Shown: positions 56,751 through 64,000 of the stretch, piece after piece
Layout: every line of letters begins with the position of its first letter
Numbering within the stretch: position 1 is the stretch's first letter
Position numbers and translations under genes: made by a program
Notes under the pieces: model-generated
The model's input: the letters and a program-made list of their open reading frames with translations, nothing else
Told to the model about the DNA's origin: nothing
The model's database searches: none
Source: Plumapathes pennacea
Lineage: Eukaryota > Cnidaria > Anthozoa > Antipatharia > Myriopathidae
Direction of reading: 5' to 3'
DNA: 64,000 nt
Assembly (NCBI GenBank): GCA_964036295.1
Contig: OZ038469.1
Span: 12,023,591 to 12,087,590, forward strand

Positions 56751-56890
56751 AGACGCCATTTTCTTTGCTGGAGGGTAGTTACCAGGTTACGCGCGGAATG
56801 GGATTAGTTTTCTCTATATCAGTGAATGCCATTGTCAGATAGTATTTCACTATATCCGTTAATGTTTGCTTCGAGAACATGTTGACAGTT

Positions 56891-57130
56891 CTGAGGTTGC
56901 TGGTCCCTATTTCCCCAAGGGTCTGAGGTTGCTGGTCCCCATTCTCCCAAGAAGCCTGAGGTTGCTGGTCCCCATTCTCCCAAGAAGCCTGAGGTTGCTG
57001 GTCCCCATTCCCCCAAGGGTCTGAGGTTGCTGGTCCCCATTCTCCCAAGGAACCTGAGGTTGCTGGTCCCCATTCCCCCAAGGGGCCTAAGGTTGCTGGT
57101 CCCCATTTCCCCGAGGGGTCTGAGGTGAAC
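56891..57130. repeat. 32/33-bp minisatellite between the direct repeats
   Basis: Eight units starting CTGAGGTTGCTGGTCCCCAT at 56891, 56923, 56956, 56989, 57021, 57054, 57087 and 57120. The occasional 32-base unit breaks any long frame, so the glycine/proline/glutamine-rich minus-strand frames are not genes. Confidence 0.95.
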
Positions 57131-57171
57131 CTCTGCGGGACGCTGGTAACGAGTCATTCACAAGTCATCCT

Positions 57172-57363
57172 TTTTTTATTTACATTTTGGAGCGATGCTA
57201 CCTAACACGAACACAGAAAACGGCAACTAGAAAGAAACCATAACAGCGCGAAAATTACCGCTGCTTCACGTTTGGTTAGTTATTAATACTGTGGGGCGAC
57301 CGCTGACATAATATAATCAGACTGCGGGAGGGGGTAACCATCCTTACGTGGGAATTCGCTTCC
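57172..57363. repeat. 190-bp direct repeat, copy 2 (ATRIP promoter side)
   Basis: Copy of 56558-56750 ending about 150 bases before the ATRIP ATG, with GCGCGAAA at 57246-57253. Confidence 0.9.
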
Positions 57364-57510
57364 CTTCTGTTGTCCCAGTCATGAAAAAACCCTGGGAACG
57401 AGGTTGGTATGAGAATGTGGTATATGAAGTATTACATGAAGTATTTTATTGGGTCGCATTTGTAATCTACAATTCGCGGTAAACTTGTATATTTTGCCCG
57501 TTAAAGAACA

Positions 57511-60500
57511 ATGTCAGGTTATCTCCCTCATAACACCCTAAATCATCAGCAAAAGAGGAGAAGCTTTATCTACAATCCTGGCGCAAATCGAGCAGCTACG
57601 ACTCCAAAAAGTTTGGAAAGTACATCGGTAAAATACGAGCACTTGAAAACCGCGGCAACTTCCCCTCAGCCCCGGAAGAAACACAAGAGCTTCCATGCTG
57701 TAGATGTGTACCCAAACAGAGTTGAAGAACTTGCTGCAGAGGAGGTTTGCCGTGATCTCCCGCCTGATGCTTTTGACGACGATCTGGAGTGTGGAATCGA
57801 AGACGATGATGATCTGGATGACGATATTTTGACAGAACAGCTCGACGAATTTGAACGTGCAGCTTCTTTGGAACTCGGCTCAGCCGATCATGTTCCGAAT
57901 ATCGCTTGTCTCTCTGTTCAAAATGAGAACACAAACGTGTCACCTAGTACAACTGCGCCGTCTGAATACAGTTTTAAGGGTACTCAGAGCAAGTATTTAG
58001 CTCACGATAAATTGCGTTCTTCCAAGGCATACCTTTCATCAGACAAACACGAGACTTCGATCCCAACTTCTTTGAAGCATTCATCAGTGAACTCACGGAC
58101 AGGAAAAGAGGCTAGGCATTCCTTAGTCTCACACACAAGTGGGTTTCTGAATGAAACAGTACCCTTATTTTCAGCAAAGAATGAAGTAAGTGGGGCTACT
58201 TGTTTTAGTGACAATCGCCTCAGCAACCAAAGTGGGGGGCTTCATGGAAGCATCCCAGCAGACAAGGACTATATTCAGGTTTTGGAGAAGAAACTTAAGG
58301 ATTGCACAAGTAAATGTAGTTTGGCAGAGAGCAAAGCTCAAACCCTGCAGGAACAAATGCTTGGTAAGGAAGGAGAAATTAAGATTCTTCGGGATTCCCT
58401 TGAGCATTCCCATGCACAAGAGGTGAAAAGACAGAAGGAAAAACGGGATTTTGAAGAACGTAGTGCAAGGGAGCAAAGTATGCGGGAGAAAGATTTGGAA
58501 AAACAAATAGATAGCTTGACCACAAGACTACAGTTTCGAGAACAAGAAATCGGTCAAGTGATTAAACAGAACAAGAAGCTTGCAGCAGTGGTAAATGATA
58601 CCGGTAGCCCGGTGAAAAAAGGCTCAAAGTTGGGTGAAGCATTTCCATCTGGTAATTCATTTTTCCAAAGAACACCACCCAAGCGTGCAAAGTCCCCTGA
58701 GGATGCCACAGAAGGCACTTCAAGTCCTTGTGTAGGCACACCGTTGGTCAGGAGACCTGCAATATCACTCCCAAATCCCTTGCCAGAGAAAATACTGATG
58801 CAACTTGAGCACAAAGACTGTCTCCAAGTTGAACTTGTACAGAAGCTGTTAGCTGTTCAAGATGGAGATAGAAACCATTTGTGTTGGACTTATGACATGG
58901 CTAGTGCAGATGATGATAGTTTTCTTTCAGTTTTGAAGTTTGACTCAAGATTAATGCAAAGTTTACAGTGTGAGCAAACTGTCAGAAATGATGTATGTGT
59001 TCCACAAACCTTGCTGCAAATCCAGAAACAGGCTTCATCCAAAATTTCTAATGAGGACATCGATCAGAGGCAAGCCTTGTGTGGACTTTACACACTTTTG
59101 AGTGAAAATTCACTAAACAGAAACTCTCAGGACAGCGGCATTTTACTCCCAGGTCCTAGTTCTTGTTTGGGAACAACTGAAAACTTTCTTCCTCTGTTGG
59201 AATCACACATAACAGCATATATTGAGGAAAGAGCAAGAATAAGCACACGTGATGATAGTCTTTCAAGCACATACCAGCCAAGAAATTCACCCACCCCAGA
59301 TTCAGGTGACCAGAGAGAGACAACACTCTCAGAAGCTGAGCAGTTGGAGAGATTGGCTTGCCTTTGTGATGTGGCCATCAAATCGCTCCGGCTTTTGAAT
59401 ATTCTTGTGCTTTACAGTAGTGCACTCAGAGAGATAATGCTGAATTGTTGTGCTGAAGGACAAAATGAGGTACCAGTACGTAATTATTTGTCATTCAACC
59501 TTTTTGACTACATCTTTCTTTCAGGCAATCTTGGCAAACTTGCATTTTGCATTTTGCTTACGCCCTGGCCAAAAAAAAAAAAATCCGCCTCCATAAAAAA
59601 AGCCAATGCAGTCTCCTTGCATTGGCGTGACTCGACTTGTCAACTTGGGTGTCAATTTGATCTTGACCAAAGTCAGCCCAAGTTGAACCAAGTGATGCGC
59701 AAGTTAAATCAAGTCAGGTTGATTGGGTGTCCATTTGGCCAGAGCGTTTGCCTGGACAACAGCCCATATTCAGTATTTAGTTGTAACATACTCTTGCAAC
59801 ATGCACTTCCCCAAGAGTGGTCAGAGAAACTTCTCTACTCATTATAAACAGTTTGAGCCACCTGTATGATGAAAATTGCTGGCTTTTGGTTCATGCTGGT
59901 TAGACTATGAAAACGTACTACTCAATCATATTATGTTTACTTCAGAACAGGCCGGGAGAATTAGAGCCTATTAGGTATTGAGCATGTGTGTGGAGCATTT
60001 GTTTAATTCTTAGTTAAGACATAGTTCGATGTTCATTTGCTTTGTTGTTACCCATGTTCAGAATCTTGGCAAGATCTTGCTAAGATCTAAAATAATTTGT
60101 GATCCTCACCTGCAGGATCTTGCAGGATCTTGCATAGTTTCATGTTTACATGTTTACATGGTTTCTTGACCAGATCTTGGGAAGATTTTACCAAGATTTT
60201 ACCAAAGATAGATCTTGCGAAGATTTCACAGGATCTTGTAAGATCTTGCCAAGATGTTGGACATGGGATATTCTGAGTTAAGCTTTAGTTAAATCTCAAA
60301 AAATAGGGAACACAGCTTCTCATCGAGGATGGAGATGGAGCAACATTCAAGGAGCATCCGGCTTTGCCTGGCATCAATGTCTTAATCAAAGTGAGTGCTC
60401 TCATGTCCTCTTTTATGGACAATCATGCATCACACAGACATACACATGAAGGCTTGACTGTTCATTGCTCATGGAGGAAATTAATGTTCATGTACATTCT

Positions 60501-63138
60501 AAATGCATGGGGCCATGAATGAGGGTTCTTGAGATGGTACTGTATACATTGTGAACTGTATAAATAACATGACCCATGAATCTTTAGATTTTTGTTTTCA
60601 AGCCACAGATTTTCCCAGGAGCGTTGTTTTTCTTCTAATTTTGGTGTTCAAAGTTGACAGCATAAAATTAGGGGGAGGGGGAGGGGGCTTATTTCAAAAA
60701 TTGACCTTGTAAAGGGGAACTTATTGGAGAGGGGGCTTACTAGAGAATTTAGGGTTTGGTAGTTTTGACTTACAGTACTGGTCTGGAGCAGAAAATTATC
60801 ATGTTAATATTTATTTAGTGTGATTCAGGAAACTGAAAGTTCCTTCCTTTCTGCAGTTTGCAGATGATTCCCAGCCAGACAAGATAAGTTCAACTGATCA
60901 GAATTCAGCTTGTCAAGGTAGGAAAGCATTGACGTCTTCCCCAGTCATTCAAGGAGATTTCCAGTCAGCTTCTTATGTCACTCAATATGACTCCTCCAAT
61001 AAAGGGGCCCTTTGAGCCAAACCAGTGGTTTTGTTTGCGTTCTCAAAAAGTGTGGTTAAAAATGATTCTAGCACTTTCTTTCAGATCTGCAAACACCTTG
61101 TGAACTGGTGCCATGTCTTGCTAAACTCCTTGTTCCTCAACCAGTAAGTGAAGCTGGCATTAATATTGTTTATTTTGATTTGAAATGGCACATTAGTCAA
61201 CATATTGTTGTCAGGGAATATGATGCCTCAACATCACGAGCTGACTATGCGATATTTTTCAATATTAGAGTCAACTTAGGATTAAGAGTAAGACATTTTG
61301 AACTAATAATATAAATAGTACTTTTTTAGGTTCTCAGTTTTATGTGTTGTTTTCCTGCAGAATGAGCCTCCAGTTGTTGTACAGACTGTTCTTCAAGTGT
61401 TCCAGTCACTATCACAGAACTGCTGCACTGAACAGCTTACAAGGTTTGAACATTTCCTTTCGACTTACTTTGTGCTTTTCTGCACCTTTTCTATTTTTGT
61501 CTTCTTTGTTCTTGTGTCCCTTCTCTGCCCTCCTTTCAACTTTGTCCCAATTCTACTGCTCTCCTCCCTATGACCAGTACTGTTCTTGTTTCTTCCCCTT
61601 GCCTACCCTTACCTAACCTGAACCATCCTGTCTTCTCTCTTTTTCTCTCCTCCCTTCCCCTCCCCATTGCTTTATTGTTTTGTCACCCCTCCCCTCCCCA
61701 ATCTGAACCATCCTGTCTTCTCTCTCCTTTTCTCTCCTCCCTTCCCCTCTCCATTGCTTTATTGTTTTGTCACCCCTCCCCTCCCCAACCTGAACCATCC
61801 TGTCTTCTCTCTCCTTTTCTCTCCTCCCTTCCCCTCCCCATTGCTTTATTGTTTTGTCACCCCTCCCCTCCCCAACCTGAACCATCCTGTCTTCTCTCCT
61901 TTTCTCTCCTCCCTTCCCCTCCCCATTGCTTTATTGTTTTGTCACCCCTCCCCTCCCCAAACTGAACCATCCTGTCTTCTCTCTCCTTTCCTTTCCTCTT
62001 CTCCCTTTCCCTCCCCTTGCTTTGTTGTTGTCTCCCCTCCCCTCCCCTTGACATGAACCATCCTGTCCAATCCTGTTTTCCCTCTCTCTTCTTTCAGTTC
62101 TTTTGCTTTCTTCGCCATCCCCCAAGCGGACTTTTATCTTTTCTACTTCGTTTCAACTTCTCCCTCCTCCGTTTAACTTCTTTCTGCTCTGCACACACGA
62201 CTTCTGATAGACTACTGTTCCTGCTGTCTGATGGATCACTCTCCCAGTCCATGTCCAAAGATTGGAGCCTGACAACCCTCTCTCTTGTCACCTCCATATT
62301 GAGTTCCCTGGTGACTTGCACGAACATTCTCCACAAACTTTGTTCACAGACAGGTGAGATGGAACAACTTTGCATCAGTAGACCCCTTCACGGTATTGAA
62401 TGCATGATGGGTAATCAGGGAAAATGAACTGCATATACATTCTTTATTCTGAGCGGTAAAACTTCGAAACACTCCAAATTGTCATTTGCAAGCTTTCAGT
62501 AGTTCTGATTGTGAGCGATTTTACTATTAAGCCGAGACTTCTCGCACGCATCGTCGCCATGTTTCTCTGTTCTTGCATCATGCATTCAATACCGTGAAGG
62601 GGTCTATCGATCACGTAGTGTTTTTTTCCCATAGCAATGCCACACTTGGGTTGCAAGCGAACCAGTCGTTCCATAGTTACGAAGATAAGATCGCGCGTGC
62701 TGGCTTTGACCTTGAGGGTCTTCTTTTATAGTTTGAACGCGATTCGTAACAGCCATTCTCCAGGAGATTACAAGATAATCTTTGTCTGTCTCTACATTTA
62801 TAGACATGCCTTGTCTGATAGTTGGATTTTGTGTTGATATATTAGTCAAATTCAATTATCGGGTTTTATTTTTTGCTTTAGATGATTGCATTTTATCAAA
62901 GATGTACCAGGCCCTTGTTTTTGTTCCTGAAGATGTTCCCATGATACATGTCAGGATTCTCCACCAGCAGGTATTTGCATATGTGAGCTTTGATGAAATA
63001 GCGCTTGGTACCGCATGCATTTTCTGAACCGTATCTTGATGTCATTTTCAGGTCGTTGCACTGTTGAACAACCTTTGGTCAAACCATGAGTCTGCGCTCT
63101 CCTTTCTGCTTGAAACAGAATGTCAATGCAGCTTAGAG
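57511..63138 (+). CDS. ATRIP: ATR-interacting protein (3' end outside window)
   Basis: Partner of the ATR checkpoint kinase that recruits it to RPA-coated single-stranded DNA. Eight visible coding exons: 57511-59469, 60307-60390, 60857-60917, 61085-61143, 61361-61443, 62211-62353, 62882-62970 and 63052-63138. They join in frame to 855 residues, and the last donor (GAG then GTAACG) shows that the gene continues beyond 64000. An acidic N-terminal stretch (about 88-118, DDDLDDDILTEQLDEFERAA) corresponds to the RPA70-binding motif. A coiled coil at about 255-350 contains the invariant GEIKILRDSL. The helical C-terminal part includes LLFLLSDGSL, HKLCSQT and CQCSLE, aligning with the conserved end of ATRIP. 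Exon 1 is unusually long (1959 bases). Reading past 59469 is intron retention. The 60307 acceptor has a weak pyrimidine tract. Confidence 0.93.
61618..62060. repeat. 85-87-bp pyrimidine-rich minisatellite in ATRIP intron 5
   Basis: CTGAACCATCCTGTCTTCTC-type unit starts at 61618, 61703, 61790, 61877 and 61962, with a degenerate sixth near 62053. The C/T-rich strand keeps several frames open without coding meaning. Confidence 0.9.
62380..62605. repeat. 226-bp MITE with perfect 30-bp TIRs
   Basis: AGACCCCTTCACGGTATTGA then ATGCATGATG at 62380-62409 is exactly inverted at 62576-62605. It lies in ATRIP intron 6. Perfect arms imply a young insertion. Confidence 0.9.
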
Positions 63139-63362
63139 GTAACGAGTTTTTCTCTGAGGATTCAGCGAGTTTTCCTGACAAAAGACTCCAAGATTTCGGC
63201 CTGATCGTGCGTGAAGCGCAGGCCTGCTGTTGCTGTAAACGTTTAATGTTACGTCTACATCTACGACAACAAGAATAACATCATCATCTTCTACTGCTGC
63301 CACCGCTCTGCTAGTTCTAATTCTAGTACTACTGCTACTTTCCACTGCTACTATTACTACTT

Positions 63363-63399
<37 letters not shown>

Positions 63400-64000
63400 C
63401 TACTGACAGCCTACATGTTCTATTACAACTACTACTATAAACACTAACGCCACACTACGAACTAGACCTACAATTATTATCACCACGATCATGATCACTA
63501 TACTGATATACTGCTCTTCTTTTACGTGTTGCCTCTACGAAAGCAAAAACAACAACTCAGTAAAATATTAGAGTGATTTCAATAAACCCGTGAAACAGTT
63601 TTTATTAGTGAGGGTGTACTAGTATCTAGTAGAGAGTATTTGTCTATATTTTTGATTCGAAACAAAATGTCGCGATATTGGGAAATTGAATATCCGAAGT
63701 GGCCGCGATCCGACCGCTAGCAAGTGTTAATGTCGGCGTCGATACAAATATATTGAAAGCATATCTACGGAACGTCACTAAAAACATGCGAGCCGACATC
63801 AACTCAAGGCAATTTCTTTTCCTTTCACCGACCAAATGCCAGTAGTGCATGCAGGCTCATTAGTTTTGCAAATTACGCGGAAAACGACAATTCTAGGCTC
63901 CTCTCGCACAGCTCAACACGCCAATCAAGTGCCCACATTGTTTCTTAACATTAGATGGGCAAGAGTCTTAGTTTACTGTGAGTTTTGTGTAAGGGTTTTT
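63139..64000. other. ATRIP intron 8 (start of), no exon seen
   Basis: No in-phase conserved ATRIP exon was recognised between the last donor and the window edge. Confidence 0.5.
63365..63402. repeat. (CAA)n microsatellite
   Basis: About twelve CAA units within a longer ACT/CTA-rich degenerate trinucleotide stretch (63250-63480), in ATRIP intron 8. Confidence 0.9.

Noticed and set aside
56779..57157. Minus-strand GEWGPATSG / DQQPQASWEN repeat ORFs
   Set aside because: 33-bp minisatellite; mixed 32-base units break each frame.
59470..59847. C-terminal extension of the ATRIP first ORF
   Set aside because: The sequence after the GAG/GTACCA donor loses ATRIP similarity and contains a poly(A)-linked, low-complexity stretch; conserved exons resume at 60307.
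61570..62056. Long proline/leucine- or glycine/arginine-rich frames
   Set aside because: They translate the C/T-rich 85-87-bp minisatellite and lie in an ATRIP intron.
1..64000. tRNA, rRNA or CRISPR loci
   Set aside because: None recognised by eye; tandem repeats present are minisatellites, not spacer-repeat arrays.

Overview
The window is animal nuclear DNA from an intron-rich genome full of small inverted-repeat elements. A complete HAP2/GCS1 gamete-fusion gene, a gene absent from vertebrates, next to conserved metazoan genes (TADA2B, HSBP1, CCDC170, ZCCHC8, REEP, ATRIP) points to a cnidarian. An anthozoan, coral-like genome is my best guess, inferred from gene content and repeat style rather than from a diagnostic sequence.

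Layout, left to right. 1-1471: repeats upstream of HAP2. 1472-10916 (+): HAP2, about 15 coding exons, ending in a probable proline-rich cytoplasmic exon. 11980-19986 (-): TADA2B, 20 coding exons that join in frame to 432 residues, tail-to-tail with HAP2. 19975-22650: a duplicated promoter-like segment, a possible LTR remnant and a foldback element. 22652-24718: a 2.07-kb DNA element with 23-bp terminal inverted repeats and eight internal 13-bp boxes. 24797-26029 (+): a PLP-dependent aminotransferase with an intronless coding region. 27726-27959 (-): HSBP1. 28547-38574 (+): CCDC170, 15 coding exons, 824 residues. 38575-44698: repeats and one small possible membrane-peptide ORF. 44699-47784 (+): ZCCHC8, 3 coding exons, 620 residues. 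47785-51365: nothing coding recognised. 51366-52340 (-): an NRDP1-like RING/TRAF-type zinc-finger protein, intronless. 53638-54434: an unresolved, repeat-built candidate gene. 55574-56317 (+): a REEP5/6-like ER-shaping protein, intronless. 57511-63138 (+): ATRIP, cut by the right window edge after its eighth visible exon.

Functionally this is an ordinary housekeeping and reproductive neighbourhood, not an operon: SAGA adaptor, nuclear exosome targeting, checkpoint signalling, ER shaping, heat-shock regulation, a microtubule-associated coiled-coil protein and the gamete fusogen. The most unusual structure is inside HAP2. There the splice acceptor plus the first bases of an exon have been tandemly copied twice independently: exon 4 (one decoy carrying a stop) and exon 12 (two decoys with an exact 67-bp period). 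Use of these decoys would give truncated products without the membrane anchor. Other notable signals are seven CACGTG sites in 217 bases of a HAP2 intron, a duplicated segment carrying the TADA2B start and promoter motifs, the 13-bp-box transposon, and an E2F-site-bearing duplication upstream of ATRIP. All gene models were built by hand from reading frames, splice signals and family knowledge; no database was searched.
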